From positions 1 through 34,243 of the forward strand of contig JAJFJG010000165.1 in the NCBI GenBank assembly GCA_021774265.1: a DNA stretch of 34,243 bases, read 5' to 3'. The notes under the pieces were generated by a model, which saw nothing but the letters and a program-made list of their open reading frames with translations, searched no databases and had not been told where the DNA came from. This stretch comes from Nitrosomonas sp. (GTDB lineage: Bacteria; Pseudomonadota; Gammaproteobacteria; Burkholderiales; Nitrosomonadaceae). Position 1 is the first letter of the stretch; each line of letters begins with the position of its first letter. Position numbers and translations under genes: made by a program. This document shows positions 17,079 to 26,129 of this stretch, piece by piece.

Positions 17079-18032
17079 CTAGCTCCCCGCCAGTATTGTC
17101 ATAACCGCCATCCGAACAGCCACACCAAATGTCACTTGCGACAAGATGACCGATTGCTGGCCATCAGCCACAGAAGAATCAATCTCAACACCGCGATTCA
17201 TCGGTCCAGGATGCATAACAATGGCATCAGGGCTAGCTAAAGAGAGCTTCTCCTGGGTAAGGCCGTAATATTTAAAATATTCTTCTGAGCTAGGGAGATT
17301 CGCACTCTGCATGCGTTCACTCTGCAAACGCAGCATCATCAACACATCGACATCTTGCAAACCTTTTTCCATGTCGTGATAAACATGCACACCCAATCGC
17401 TCAACCATGTTGGGCAACAATGTTTTAGGCGCAATAACCCGTACCTCTGGCACACCCAATGTTGTTAATGCATGAATCTGAGAGCGTGCAACTCTTGAGT
17501 GCAAAATGTCGCCAACAATAGCGACACGTAAATTATGAAACTCCTTTTTGTAACGTCGGATAGTAAACATATCCAACAATGCTTGCGTGGGATGCGCATG
17601 ACTGCCATCACCAGCATTAATGACATGAATTTCTGGATGAACATGACGTGCAATTAGGTGCGCAGCACCGCTTTGTGAATGCCGAACAACAAACATGTCC
17701 GCATACATAGCAGAAAGGTTGTTAACTGTGTCCAGCAGAGTCTCGCCTTTGGTTTGCGAGGATGCGACAATATTCAGATTATAAATATCAGCTGATAGTC
17801 GTTTTGCGGCGATATCAAATGTTGTGCGTGTCCGTGTGCTGGGTTCAAAAAATAGATTAAACACAGATTTACCACGCAGCAAAGGTATTTTCTTAACATC
17901 ACGCTCAGTCACGCCAACAAATGATTCCGCGGTATCAAGTATTTTTACTAAGATAGCAGCAGGCAACCCCTCTGTAGTAAGGAGATGTTGTAATTCACCG
18001 TTTTTATTTAACTGTGGATTCCTGTTATTCAT
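17079..18032 (-). CDS. pyrB: Aspartate carbamoyltransferase catalytic subunit
   Basis: A 317-residue aspartate transcarbamoylase. It condenses carbamoyl phosphate with aspartate, the committed step of pyrimidine synthesis. The carbamoyl-phosphate site S65-T-R-T-R69 (in [11 protein letters not shown]), [11 protein letters not shown] with its conserved lysine, [12 protein letters not shown] and the C-terminal [12 protein letters not shown] are all present. No pyrI regulatory subunit is seen. The partner is instead expected to be the adjacent inactive dihydroorotase homologue. The start overlaps the pyrR stop by 4 bases. Confidence 0.96.
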   Translation of the reverse strand: MNNRNPQLNKNGELQHLLTTEGLPAAILVKILDTAESFVGVTERDVKKIPLLRGKSVFNLFFEPSTRTRTTFDIAAKRLSADIYNLNIVASSQTKGETLLDTVNNLSAMYADMFVVRHSQSGAAHLIARHVHPEIHVINAGDGSHAHPTQALLDMFTIRRYKKEFHNLRVAIVGDILHSRVARSQIHALTTLGVPEVRVIAPKTLLPNMVERLGVHVYHDMEKGLQDVDVLMMLRLQSERMQSANLPSSEEYFKYYGLTQEKLSLASPDAIVMHPGPMNRGVEIDSSVADGQQSVILSQVTFGVAVRMAVMTILAGS

Positions 18033-18550
18033 TTTGAATAATGTTTGTCAAGTAAACTCAGACTTAATTTTCCATCATCCCCCTGCTGCAAACTCACCGA
18101 TTTGTCAGGCGTCAAATTGAGAGTAGCACCGACATACTGCGCTGCAATCGGAAGTTCTCGCCCGCCACGATCAACTAATATTGCAAGTCGAATACTAGCC
18201 GGTCGGCCATAGTCAAACAACTCATTCATTGCAGCACGAATCGTTCGTCCAGTATAGATCACATCATCCACCAAGATAATATGGCTGCCAGTTACTTCAA
18301 ACGGAATATCAGATGGCTTAACATCTGGATGTAAGCCGATTCTATCAAAATCATCACGATAAAATGAAATATCTAACATACCTAGCGGTAGCGTTAATCC
18401 TAAATTATGGTGCAATCGCTCCGCCAACCACATACCACCCGTCCGAACACCAACAAGCGCTACGTTTTCATTTATTTCTAAGCGTAATTTATCTTCTAAT
18501 TCAGTAAATATTTTTTCTGCGTCAGGTAATATTGGCTGTATTTTGTTCAT
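18029..18550 (-). CDS. pyrR: PyrR bifunctional protein / uracil phosphoribosyltransferase-like
   Basis: A 173-residue PyrR-type phosphoribosyltransferase. The PRPP-binding motif [13 protein letters not shown] (residues 92-104) is intact, and [20 protein letters not shown] is typical of PyrR. In Gram-positives PyrR attenuates the pyr operon; in many proteobacteria it acts as a uracil phosphoribosyltransferase or an unclear regulator. I chose the ATG at 18550 because upstream in-frame codons (to 18688) lie inside ruvX and do not resemble the family. With this start it overlaps the ruvX end by 29 bases and pyrB by 4 bases. No attenuator hairpin is seen within the cluster. Confidence 0.92.
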   Translation of the reverse strand: MNKIQPILPDAEKIFTELEDKLRLEINENVALVGVRTGGMWLAERLHHNLGLTLPLGMLDISFYRDDFDRIGLHPDVKPSDIPFEVTGSHIILVDDVIYTGRTIRAAMNELFDYGRPASIRLAILVDRGGRELPIAAQYVGATLNLTPDKSVSLQQGDDGKLSLSLLDKHYSK

Positions 18551-19004
18551 CGAAATAAGATTGAAGTATTTGTTGTGCAGCCACTTGATCAAGCATCGGT
18601 TTCTGCTTTCTACCCTTAACTCCTTGTTCACGCAACATTTCGCTGGCAATAAGGGATGTATAACGCTCATCAACCATCGCCACGTCAATGTTAAAACGTC
18701 CTTCTAGACGTCGAGCAAAGCGTTGACTTAATCTGGTTAATTCATGTTCAGTCCCGTCGACATGGGTTGGCAATCCCACGACGAATAAAACCGGCTGCCA
18801 TGTTTCAATTAACTGTGCGATTGCCAAAAATCGCTGTTCTGTTTTCTCGCCGTTAATAGTTAAATGAGGGTGAGCTAGTCCGATACCACACTCACCTATA
18901 GCAACTCCGATACGTTTTATTCCAAAGTCAAAAGCTAGTACTGTGCCCGAAAGCGGACGCTGTTTAGGCTCAGTAACAGGCAACTGGTATCTTGACTTCG
19001 CCAT
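18522..19004 (-). CDS. ruvX: Holliday junction resolvase-like RuvX (YqgF)
   Basis: A 160-residue YqgF/RuvX protein with an RNase H-like fold. In Escherichia coli it is an essential factor linked to processing of the 16S rRNA 5' end; a Holliday-junction role is proposed in other bacteria. Conserved acidic motifs are visible: LAFDFGIKRIGVAIGE near residues 24-38, VGLPTHVDGTEHE, and VDERYTS followed by the C-terminal [12 protein letters not shown]. It follows yqgE by 20 bases and runs into pyrR. The yqgE-ruvX-pyrR-pyrB order is common in beta- and gammaproteobacteria. Confidence 0.94.
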   Translation of the reverse strand: MAKSRYQLPVTEPKQRPLSGTVLAFDFGIKRIGVAIGECGIGLAHPHLTINGEKTEQRFLAIAQLIETWQPVLFVVGLPTHVDGTEHELTRLSQRFARRLEGRFNIDVAMVDERYTSLIASEMLREQGVKGRKQKPMLDQVAAQQILQSYFDEQNTANIT

Positions 19005-19024
19005 ACCGTCCTTTTAATAATGAA

Positions 19025-19585
19025 TCAAGCATGACCCACCTCATTAGACAAATTGACCAAATCAACGCCCAATAACTGTAATGCAGCAGGCATCCGTTCT
19101 TCAAACGACAAATCAAAGAGTATATTAGAAGATGCAGGTACTGTAAGCCATGAGTTTTGTGCAATTTCTTGTTCGATCTGCCCTGAATCCCATCCGGAAT
19201 AACCCAGTGCTATAAGCATTTTTCCTGGACCTTCAGAGTTGGCAATGGCACGTAAGATATCAAGCGAAGTTGTCAATTCCACTTCCTCGTTGATCCTTAA
19301 TGTTGATTGCCATTTACCCATGGGATTATGCAACACAAACCCACAGTCCACCTGTACAGGACCTCCAAACACAATCGACGTATCGTTTGATTGCGCATCA
19401 ACGCTTGAAATACTCAATTGCTTTAACAAACTCGTTAAAGTTAAATCGGTCGGTCGGTTTATTACCAACCCTAATGCACCCTGCTCGTTATGTTCACAAA
19501 TATAAGTCACAGTTTTTGAGAACACCGAATCAATCATAGACGGCATTGCAATTAAAAACTGGTGTGTCAAATTAACATTTTGCAT
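19025..19585 (-). CDS. yqgE: YqgE/AlgH family protein
   Basis: A 186-residue YqgE (DUF179/AlgH) protein. Family marks are [50 protein letters not shown], and [15 protein letters not shown] with NSWLTVPA. Molecular function is not established; AlgH in Pseudomonas was linked to alginate regulation. It heads the yqgE-ruvX-pyrR-pyrB-pyrX set. Only 46 bases separate it from coq7 upstream, so read-through from coq7 is possible. Confidence 0.94.
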   Translation of the reverse strand: MQNVNLTHQFLIAMPSMIDSVFSKTVTYICEHNEQGALGLVINRPTDLTLTSLLKQLSISSVDAQSNDTSIVFGGPVQVDCGFVLHNPMGKWQSTLRINEEVELTTSLDILRAIANSEGPGKMLIALGYSGWDSGQIEQEIAQNSWLTVPASSNILFDLSFEERMPAALQLLGVDLVNLSNEVGHA

Positions 19586-19631
19586 GTGTAAACCAATAGC
19601 ACTCGTTTATTACAAAAATTTACTCGAATAA

Positions 19632-20258
19632 TCAAACCCAATAGGCTGTGCGAGTCATTACTTTTGACCCCATTTTCATCGCTATTTTCACGGGTATTGG
19701 TAAATCCACACCTCCCTGTGACATGGCCATAGTCGCATGGCTAGCTTCATCAATTTGCATTTGAGTTACGATGGCTCGACTTTTCACATCCTGATCAGGC
19801 AATCGTTTTAAATGCCCACCCAGATGCTCACCCACCTGATGCTCAGTTTCGGCAAGAAAACCTAGATTCCATTTATCACCTAGCATTCCAGCTACAGCCC
19901 CAATAGTAAAAGAACCACCATACCACAATGGATTAAGAAAGCTTTTCCGACCATCTAGTTCAGCAATTCGACGCTCCGTCCAAGCCAAATGTTCCGTTTC
20001 TTCACGGGCAGCTTGTATCAACACTTCTTGCACTTCTTCATTTTTCGCAGTTAATGCCTGACCTTGATACAACGCCTGCGCGCACACCTCACCCACATGA
20101 TTAATCCGCATTAACGCTGTTGATTCCTTTTTCTCACTTTCGCTCAAATCGGCTTCAGGCAAATCACTACCAGGTACTGAACGTAATGTTGTAGCAGGTG
20201 TTAACAAGGTACGCAATGCACTGTCAAAACCAATAATAAATTTATCAATATTTAGCAT
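19632..20258 (-). CDS. coq7: Demethoxyubiquinone hydroxylase Coq7
   Basis: A 208-residue di-iron hydroxylase that adds the C6 (last) hydroxyl of ubiquinone at the membrane surface. The ferritin-like iron ligands are visible: Glu57 in NHVGEVCAQ, Glu87 and His90 in REETEHLAW, Glu139 in [11 protein letters not shown], and Glu171 and His174 in DEASHA. The 208-residue length is typical of betaproteobacterial Coq7. An AGGAAG Shine-Dalgarno precedes the ATG. It lies 72 bases after glcF on the same strand. It uses oxygen, so the organism respires aerobically at least part of the time. Confidence 0.95.
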   Translation of the reverse strand: MLNIDKFIIGFDSALRTLLTPATTLRSVPGSDLPEADLSESEKKESTALMRINHVGEVCAQALYQGQALTAKNEEVQEVLIQAAREETEHLAWTERRIAELDGRKSFLNPLWYGGSFTIGAVAGMLGDKWNLGFLAETEHQVGEHLGGHLKRLPDQDVKSRAIVTQMQIDEASHATMAMSQGGVDLPIPVKIAMKMGSKVMTRTAYWV

Positions 20259-20330
20259 TATGACTTCCTATAAAAATTAGTAATTCATTAGTGCCTATTG
20301 CTATAAATAACTCGGCGCTTATCTCAGCCA

Positions 20331-21662
20331 TTATTGTATACCCATTTGCCGTGCTAGTAGTGTAACAGGATGTAACACCTCAACATCAGTTGTTTGCAAT
20401 CCACTGGCAATGTACATCGAGCAACCAATATTTGAAGTGGCAATATAACGAGCTTTACTCAGCTTAACTGCTAATAGTTTATCAGCCCGCAACTTTGATG
20501 CCATTTCTGCCTGATCGAGGAAATAGGTTCCCGCTGCACCGCAACATTGGTCATTACCCGCTAGTGGTAAAATTCGTAGACTTGGAATACGCGCTAACAA
20601 GGTGTATGGATAGGACTGATCTTGCAAAACATTCCTTAAACTACAAGGGTCGTGTACGGCAACCTGATACGGAAGAGGCTCGATCTTAACGTCATCCCAG
20701 CCTTCAGCAGTCACAAGAAATCGGCTGATATCTATTACAGTCGATATGGAATCTCTTCCATCATTATAACCTGAAGCTTTACTTGTTTGACCAACACTAG
20801 CTTCTTTCAACTGAACACCACAACCAGACGCCGTGGTAATTATTGTATGTATATTTAAAGCTTCAAACGCTTTCTGATTTTGCAGCGCAAGCGTTGCGCC
20901 CATTGCCATATCACCGCTATGTTGATGTATCGCACCGCAACATGTTTGCGCAAATGGAATATGCACTCTATAACCGAGGCGATTCAGTACAAAAATTGTT
21001 GAATTAAGCGTCACAGCATCCGCTAACCGTGCCACACAGCCCAGAAACAAACCCACTTCACCGCGCTGTTTACCGATCGCCGGATAAACTTCTTCCCACC
21101 CTGTTGCTAAAGTTTTTTGGTCCATAGTTGATGCACAAGGCTTTTTAACAGGCGGCAGCTGTGAGACCAAGCTTTGGACTTTAGTTTTTTTCAGAAAATT
21201 CGACTGCAGCAGCCACTGTTGCAAGCCAATTTTCTGAAACAGACGGATAGGTGAGCGTAAACTATCAATACGTCTTGGCTTAGCAATCAATTCCATTTCC
21301 AGAAAAACACGTAACTTGTTTTTTTTTGCTAAAGTTTGACTGGTAATCGTATCGGGCGCTGCAATAATCATCGCACGAGCTTCATCAATTAATTGCCCAT
21401 AAATTACATCATTAGGGCAAACCGATTCACATGCGCGACATGTTAAGCAACGATCCATATGCTGAACAAATTTTTTATTTAATGGAATATGACCACTTGC
21501 CACGCCATTCATCATTTGAATACGTCCACGTGGCGAATCAGCTTCTGACATGGTCAAACGATAGGTTGGACAATGCGGCAAACACAAACCACAAGCAACG
21601 CAGCGATTGGCCTCAGCTCGAAGAAATTTTGCAGATGCCTCAGATTGATCAACCAAACTCAT
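20331..21662 (-). CDS. glcF: Glycolate oxidase iron-sulfur subunit GlcF
   Basis: A 443-residue GlcF-type ferredoxin-like subunit. Two 4Fe-4S motifs are near the N-terminus: C21-x2-C24-x2-C27-x3-C31 and C72-x2-C75-x2-C78-x3-C82. Two CCG domains follow (CCGAIHQHSGD and CCGAAGTYF). GlcF works with flavoprotein subunits GlcD and GlcE to oxidise glycolate to glyoxylate, which detoxifies photorespiration-like phosphoglycolate or uses glycolate. glcD and glcE are not in the window. GGAG lies 8 bases before the ATG. A generic CCG-domain oxidoreductase subunit is the alternative, but the length and motif order fit GlcF well. Confidence 0.88.
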   Translation of the reverse strand: MSLVDQSEASAKFLRAEANRCVACGLCLPHCPTYRLTMSEADSPRGRIQMMNGVASGHIPLNKKFVQHMDRCLTCRACESVCPNDVIYGQLIDEARAMIIAAPDTITSQTLAKKNKLRVFLEMELIAKPRRIDSLRSPIRLFQKIGLQQWLLQSNFLKKTKVQSLVSQLPPVKKPCASTMDQKTLATGWEEVYPAIGKQRGEVGLFLGCVARLADAVTLNSTIFVLNRLGYRVHIPFAQTCCGAIHQHSGDMAMGATLALQNQKAFEALNIHTIITTASGCGVQLKEASVGQTSKASGYNDGRDSISTVIDISRFLVTAEGWDDVKIEPLPYQVAVHDPCSLRNVLQDQSYPYTLLARIPSLRILPLAGNDQCCGAAGTYFLDQAEMASKLRADKLLAVKLSKARYIATSNIGCSMYIASGLQTTDVEVLHPVTLLARQMGIQ

Positions 21663-22014
21663 TTAAATCTCCAAAAAAACAAACTAAACCCCTCAGCAAT
21701 ACATATAATTTATGAGACCTAACTTTAAGCTAGCCGTCTTAACGAAAAAAATGTCAGAAATCATAACAAACCCAAAATCTCAATTCCAGGCCATACTTAT
21801 AAGTTTAAAAATTAATATTATCGAGAAAGTATGACTTATTTTCACTATTTATTTAAATTTTCCCTTACACTCAACTGGTATCTAAACAGTCAATTAGCAA
21901 CAAACGTACATAAATGATGCATTTTTTACTTGCCATAGGCATGAAAATTGCCGTAAAATCACGCGCTTCGAGTTTTATACTCCCCTGTAACCACACAAAC
22001 AAATAGGCAAGCAT
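21663..22014. other. Divergent intergenic region glcF / rpsP
   Basis: A 352-base AT-rich gap between divergent genes. It should hold the glcF promoter (not recognised with confidence) and the rpsP-operon promoter (listed separately). A 27-codon open frame (21751-21834) lacks a ribosome site and is not called. Confidence 0.6.
21930..21959 (+). promoter_or_regulatory. Candidate sigma-70 promoter of the rpsP operon
   Basis: TTGCCA (21930-21935) and TAAAAT (21954-21959) are separated by 18 bases. Each matches the sigma-70 consensus at four to five of six positions. The predicted start is near 21966, giving a leader of about 50 bases before the rpsP ATG. A small dyad TGCC-ATA-GGCA overlaps the -35 box. 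Confidence 0.5.
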
Positions 22015-22284
22015 ATGGTCATAATTAGACTGGCACGAGGTGGCGCTAAAAAACGCCCTTTTTTCAACATGGTAGTAGCTGACTCACGTCACAGAAGAGA
22101 CGGTCGTTTTATTGAGCGCGTTGGTTTTTATAATCCTAGAGCAACGGGTGGCGAAGAAGCATTACGCATAGAATTAGAACGCATCAAATATTGGCAATCT
22201 CAGGGTGCTCAACTTACCAGCACAGTTATTCGACTCATGAAACAGTCAGGTGTTGCACAAAAGGAAGTTATAGCAAATAGCTAA
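22015..22284 (+). CDS. rpsP: 30S ribosomal protein S16
   Basis: An 89-residue bS16, the normal size. It is a small-subunit assembly protein. The hallmark start [18 protein letters not shown] is present, as are [20 protein letters not shown] and the [12 protein letters not shown] stretch. It is the first gene of the classic rpsP-rimM-trmD-rplS operon and ends 13 bases before rimM. Confidence 0.98.
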   Translation: MVIIRLARGGAKKRPFFNMVVADSRHRRDGRFIERVGFYNPRATGGEEALRIELERIKYWQSQGAQLTSTVIRLMKQSGVAQKEVIANS

Positions 22285-22297
22285 AAAAAATCAGCCA

Positions 22298-22828
22298 ATG
22301 GCTCAAATGGTCGTTATGGGGCATATTATTGGTGCGTTTGGTATCCTTGGCTGGATAAAAGTGATGCCCTATACTGAACACATTGATAACTTGCTTGATT
22401 ATTCAGTGTGGTGGCTACGTAGAAATGAAGGCGAATGGCGAGAGGTTGAAATCACAAATGGCCATGCCGCGGGGCATACATTGGCCGTTAAATTGAAAAA
22501 TTGCACCGACCGTAATGAAGCCATCGAATATAAAGGAATGCAAATTGCCGTTCCACGCGATCATTTCCCAGATTTATTAGAAAGTGGTAAAGAAGGTTAT
22601 TATTGGTCAGATTTGATTGGCTCAGAAGTTATTAATATACAAGGTGAAAAGCTCGGCAAAGTTACTGGATTATTGGAAACTGGTGCAAATGACATACTTC
22701 AAGTTCATAATACCGACAGTCTTAATAAAAAGACAAAGGAAAGACTCATACCTTATATTGAGCCAGTAATTAAGGAAATTGATTTAGCTTCCTCTAGGAT
22801 AATTGTGGACTGGGGATTAGACTACTAA
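22298..22828 (+). CDS. rimM: Ribosome maturation factor RimM
   Basis: A 176-residue RimM, which assists 30S head assembly by binding S19. The N-terminal RimM beta-barrel (about 4-90) includes VVMGHIIGAFGILGWIKV, and the C-terminal PRC-barrel (about 97-175) includes YYWSDLIGSEVIN, LGKVTGLLETGANDILQV and IPYIEPVIKEIDL. The ATG at 22298 gives the normal N-terminus. It is separated from trmD by 11 bases. Confidence 0.96.
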   Translation: MAQMVVMGHIIGAFGILGWIKVMPYTEHIDNLLDYSVWWLRRNEGEWREVEITNGHAAGHTLAVKLKNCTDRNEAIEYKGMQIAVPRDHFPDLLESGKEGYYWSDLIGSEVINIQGEKLGKVTGLLETGANDILQVHNTDSLNKKTKERLIPYIEPVIKEIDLASSRIIVDWGLDY

Positions 22829-22839
22829 AATGACGAATA

Positions 22840-23613
22840 ATGTCTTATGAATTTGACGTCATCACACTGTTTCCTGAAATGTTTAGTGCCATTACGCAAT
22901 ATGGCGTTACTGGGAAAGCAAAAAAGAATGAAATTTTTCAATTGCATACTTGGAATCCACGGGATTTTACTAAGAATATTCGCCGGGGAGTAGATGATAG
23001 CCCATATGGCGGTGGGCCTGGCATGGTAATGCAGGCGCAACCTCTGGAAGATTCAATTAATTGCGCCAAGGCAAGACAAGCGACACTTAATCTGACAGAA
23101 ACACCTGTTGTTTATCTATCGCCTCAAGGTAAACAACTTGATCACCAAATGATCATGCAATTAAATAAACAAGCTGGATTAATTTTGCTATGTGGAAGAT
23201 ATGAGGGTATTGACGAAAGATTAATCAGTCGCCAAGTCGATCTTGAAATCTCTATTGGGGACTACGTTCTTTCTGGTGGGGAACTGGCCGCGATGGTACT
23301 AATTGACTGCATAGCTAGACAACTACCCGGGACATTAGGTGACCCTGAATCAGCGAGTCAGGACTCGTTTGTGAGTGGCTTATTAGACTGCCCTCACTAC
23401 ACACGACCTGAGAATTATCGGGGAGAAGCAGTACCTGATGTTTTAATGTCGGGTAACCACGCGCAGATAAATAAATGGCGCTTACAGCAAGCATTAGGAC
23501 GAACATGGTTAAGACGACCTGACCTGTTAGCATTAAAGATTGCTCTTGGCATGTCCAAGGAAGAGGAAAAGTTGCTGGAAGAGTTTAAACAGTCCAGCAA
23601 TAGAAATAATTAA
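22840..23613 (+). CDS. trmD: tRNA (guanine-N1)-methyltransferase TrmD
   Basis: A 257-residue SPOUT methyltransferase that makes m1G37 in tRNAs reading G-starting anticodon contexts, which prevents +1 frameshifting. The knotted SAM-binding region is intact: [23 protein letters not shown], and [27 protein letters not shown]. The N-terminal [11 protein letters not shown] and [13 protein letters not shown] are also standard. No strong ribosome site is seen, so translation is probably coupled to rimM. Confidence 0.97.
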   Translation: MSYEFDVITLFPEMFSAITQYGVTGKAKKNEIFQLHTWNPRDFTKNIRRGVDDSPYGGGPGMVMQAQPLEDSINCAKARQATLNLTETPVVYLSPQGKQLDHQMIMQLNKQAGLILLCGRYEGIDERLISRQVDLEISIGDYVLSGGELAAMVLIDCIARQLPGTLGDPESASQDSFVSGLLDCPHYTRPENYRGEAVPDVLMSGNHAQINKWRLQQALGRTWLRRPDLLALKIALGMSKEEEKLLEEFKQSSNRNN

Positions 23614-23638
23614 ACTAAGCGGAAATAAGGAACAAAAA

Positions 23639-24019
23639 ATGAACTTGATTGATCAACTAGAAAGTGAAGAAATTAGTCGCCTAAACAAAGAAATACCAGA
23701 GTTCTCTCCAGGTGACACTGTTATTGTTAATGTTAATGTTGTTGAGGGTGAACGCAAACGCGTCCAAGCTTACGAAGGCGTGGTCATTGCAAAGCGTAAC
23801 AGAGGTCTCAATTCAGCATTTATTGTTCGCAAGATTTCAAGTGGCGAAGGTGTTGAGCGTACATTCCAAACATACTCACCGTTAATCGCGAGCATTGAAG
23901 TAAAGCGTCGAGGTGATGTTAGACGCGCAAAGCTTTATTATTTAAGGGAGCGCTCTGGTAGATCAGCACGTATCCGCGAAAAGCTGCCTTCTCGTATTGC
24001 TGCTAAGAAACAAAGCTAA
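23639..24019 (+). CDS. rplS: 50S ribosomal protein L19
   Basis: A 126-residue bL19, which sits at the subunit interface. I start it at the ATG 23639 ([12 protein letters not shown]), placed after an AATAAGGA ribosome site. An in-frame upstream start at 23540 would lie inside trmD and add 33 residues absent from the family. Conserved stretches are [41 protein letters not shown] and [15 protein letters not shown]. It is the last gene of the operon and is followed by a strong terminator. Confidence 0.97.
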   Translation: MNLIDQLESEEISRLNKEIPEFSPGDTVIVNVNVVEGERKRVQAYEGVVIAKRNRGLNSAFIVRKISSGEGVERTFQTYSPLIASIEVKRRGDVRRAKLYYLRERSGRSARIREKLPSRIAAKKQS

Positions 24020-24044
24020 CTAGTTTACTTTCAGCGATCAATCA

Positions 24045-24079
24045 AAAAAGACGTATACATTAATCGTATACGTCTTTTT
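24045..24079. terminator. Bidirectional terminator between rplS and the arsC-like gene
   Basis: A 14-bp perfect stem AAAAAGACGTATAC/GTATACGTCTTTTT (24045-24058 with 24066-24079) with a 7-base loop. T runs are present on both strands. The flanking genes converge (stops at 24019 and 24106), so it can serve both. Confidence 0.92.
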
Positions 24080-24105
24080 CTATCCATTTTGTGAAATCAA
24101 CTCAA

Positions 24106-24447
24106 CTAAAGCAGCTCATTAACATTCTCAGGTGGCCTGCATAGTCTTGCTTCATCGCCACGAACAACAATAGGTCGCTGAATCAAATCAGGATTATCCA
24201 CCATAATCTTAATTAATTCATCATCAGATATTGAACCAAGATCACGCGCTAAAGGCTCATCTTTACGTAAAAGATCATGAGGCGTTAAATTTAACTTGCT
24301 AACAAGCTCACGTAATTTCTCTTGTGTTAATGGTGTCTCATAATAATTAACTGAATCAAAGTCCACACCACTGTCTTTAAGTATTGCAAGTGTCGCTATA
24401 CACTTACTACAAGTAGGCTTTTGGAAAATAGTTAATTTTTCACTCAT
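24106..24447 (-). CDS. ArsC-family reductase (arsenate reductase-like, YfgD type)
   Basis: A 113-residue thioredoxin-fold ArsC-family protein. The active-site region is K10-P-T-C13-S-K-C16, so it has a CxxC rather than a single cysteine. The back of the site has RPIVVRGDEARLCRPPENVNELL, which matches the ArsC RPIVV...RPPE signature. Glutaredoxin-linked arsenate reduction is possible, but many such short homologues have no proven substrate. No arsB or arsenic operon lies nearby. It starts 3 bases after the stop of the IalB-family gene, so both are on one message. Confidence 0.85.
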   Translation of the reverse strand: MSEKLTIFQKPTCSKCIATLAILKDSGVDFDSVNYYETPLTQEKLRELVSKLNLTPHDLLRKDEPLARDLGSISDDELIKIMVDNPDLIQRPIVVRGDEARLCRPPENVNELL

Positions 24448-24450
24448 TTT

Positions 24451-24963
24451 CTAAATACCACATTCTGTTGAAATCGCTTTGTAAGCAGCTGATGAGCCGC
24501 TTAAACCAAAAGTATCTGTCGTCCTAGTACCTCTTGAAGAAACACCTTTCATAATAATACTGCTGCCTCGACGAACAGCATCCGCTATTTTAGCATCTGT
24601 CGCATCATCGGTTGCCCAAGCGGAATCCTTTTGTGTAAACAGCTTAAAATTCTGGTTACCGATTTTCATGCTAACCTCGCTTCCCGACTCATAGGTATAT
24701 CCTGAAATGTAACTAAATACATTCTTACTATTTTCCGCAGGGCGGTGTGTAATCAATGCAAAAACATCACCACGCTGCGTATAGTTACCCTCTTCTTTTT
24801 TAGGCTGGCTCACCATATAACACACCTTGTTACCACCTTCTGTAAACACATAGGATGTCCAGTCACCATGATCACCAATCTTCGTTGGTTCTGAGGCCTG
24901 AGCAAAAGCACTGGCTGTAAAAACAACGCTAAAAACAAGTAGTTTCTTGAAAGTTAGTCTCAT
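24451..24963 (-). CDS. Invasion-associated locus B (IalB) family exported protein
   Basis: A 170-residue exported protein with a signal peptide (about 1-23, ending AFAQA). The mature part has the IalB pattern GDWTSYVF...KVCYMVSQPKKEEGNYTQRGDVFALITHRP and ends SSAAYKAISTECGI. Cys48 and Cys168 probably form a disulfide in the periplasm. The name comes from Bartonella, but homologues are widespread in non-pathogens and the function is unknown. It lies 3 bases upstream of the ArsC-like gene. A weak AAGG ribosome site precedes the ATG. Confidence 0.82.
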   Translation of the reverse strand: MRLTFKKLLVFSVVFTASAFAQASEPTKIGDHGDWTSYVFTEGGNKVCYMVSQPKKEEGNYTQRGDVFALITHRPAENSKNVFSYISGYTYESGSEVSMKIGNQNFKLFTQKDSAWATDDATDAKIADAVRRGSSIIMKGVSSRGTRTTDTFGLSGSSAAYKAISTECGI

Positions 24964-25036
24964 CTTTAAAAACCTTGAGAGTTATAAGAAATAAAATTTA
25001 CTGCTGCTATCTTCTGATGACAACTGACAGACACTT

Positions 25037-25291
25037 TTAACAACCTTCCATTTTATAAATAAAGTACCCATCTTTATTAATCGCATCAATTACATTATCT
25101 GGCGCACTTTGACTATGGCAAAAATTACATTCTCTACTTGTAATAATTGCCTCACTTTCACCAATAGAATCCAACCATTCTTTAGCGTACTCCACCGCTT
25201 TCTGATCATCTTTTACGGCGGTAAAAACATCAAAGTGCATCGTATGGCCATCCTTGGCTTTCACGTATGTGTCATAAACATGAATCTGCAT
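25037..25291 (-). CDS. DUF2024 family protein
   Basis: An 84-residue protein that matches the DUF2024 pattern: MQIHVYDTYVKAKDGHTMHFDV at the start, AKEWLDSIG in the middle, and ITSRECNFCHSQSA. Cys55, Cys58 and His59, with a C-terminal Cys84, could form a metal site; this is inference. Function is unknown. An AAAGGA ribosome site lies upstream of the ATG. It sits 73 bases upstream of the IalB-family gene on the same strand. Confidence 0.82.
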   Translation of the reverse strand: MQIHVYDTYVKAKDGHTMHFDVFTAVKDDQKAVEYAKEWLDSIGESEAIITSRECNFCHSQSAPDNVIDAINKDGYFIYKMEGC

Positions 25292-25360
25292 ATCTATTCA
25301 ATCCTTTCTAAAACTAATATTAAATAAGTTGAGCGTATAATCACAAGCTACTTATTTTCA

Positions 25361-26050
25361 TTATACTGTTTTTCTTCGTGCCACAATAACACCATCTCGT
25401 GTTGGATTAAGAAAAGTATCAAACGCTGGATCATTAAAAATAAGTTGATTGTGCTCCATAATCGCTTCTGTCCATCCTGGCACAACATCGATAAAACTGT
25501 TAGTCGCTACGCGACCATGCCATAAGACATTATCCGCAATGTATAGTCCTCCAGGACGAATCCGGTCTTTAGCCATTTGCCATACAGCAGGATAATCTCC
25601 CTTATCGACATCATTGTAGCAAATATCAAACATCTCGTTTGTTTGCCTGAAAATATCTTGCGCTATGCCAACATGAAATTCAACGTTACCCCATAAATTT
25701 GCAGATAATAAAAATTGCTCAGCTTTATCTCTGTTTAGACAGTCGCCATCAGTACAAACTACACACCCATCCTGCCCAACCGCTCTAGCAAACCAGTAAG
25801 CCGAATAACCATAGCCGCTACCAAACTCAAAAACTCGTTTAGCATTAACCATCTTTGCCAGACTTTCAAGAAATATTCCGACTAAGCGCTCAACAATCGG
25901 GAAGTTATTTTGTCTGGCCAATGCTTCCATTTCAATTAAAGCTGGATGATCCGTATGGTTTGCTAAGCCACGCATATAATTTTCAATGGAGGGATCGACA
26001 GGAACTATAACCGTGGGGTTCATTGTCGATGGGGATTGTATTTTTGCCAT
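25361..26050 (-). CDS. Class I SAM-dependent O-methyltransferase
   Basis: A 229-residue catechol-O-methyltransferase-like (AdoMet_MTase/Methyltransf_3) protein. Motif I is VFEFGSGYGYSAYWFA, the acidic ribose contact is in VCTDGD, and the metal-binding region is FDICYNDVDKGDYPAVW, with ADNVLWHG downstream. Metal-dependent O-methylation of a small catechol-like molecule is the family reaction; the substrate is unknown. I take the ATG at 26050: AGGAG lies 6 bases before it, whereas the in-frame ATG at 26056 directly abuts that AGGAG. It follows the ligase-like gene by 79 bases. Confidence 0.88.
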   Translation of the reverse strand: MAKIQSPSTMNPTVIVPVDPSIENYMRGLANHTDHPALIEMEALARQNNFPIVERLVGIFLESLAKMVNAKRVFEFGSGYGYSAYWFARAVGQDGCVVCTDGDCLNRDKAEQFLLSANLWGNVEFHVGIAQDIFRQTNEMFDICYNDVDKGDYPAVWQMAKDRIRPGGLYIADNVLWHGRVATNSFIDVVPGWTEAIMEHNQLIFNDPAFDTFLNPTRDGVIVARRKTV

Positions 26051-26129
26051 CACCATCTCCTAAAAAATAAGAAATCGAACACGCTGTACTCGTACTCACT
26101 TAAATTAAAATTGACTAACAGATATACTG

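Noticed and set aside
21751..21834. 27-codon frame between glcF and rpsP as a possible leader peptide
   Set aside because: No ribosome site, it lies before the likely rpsP promoter, and it shows no codon pattern of an attenuator.
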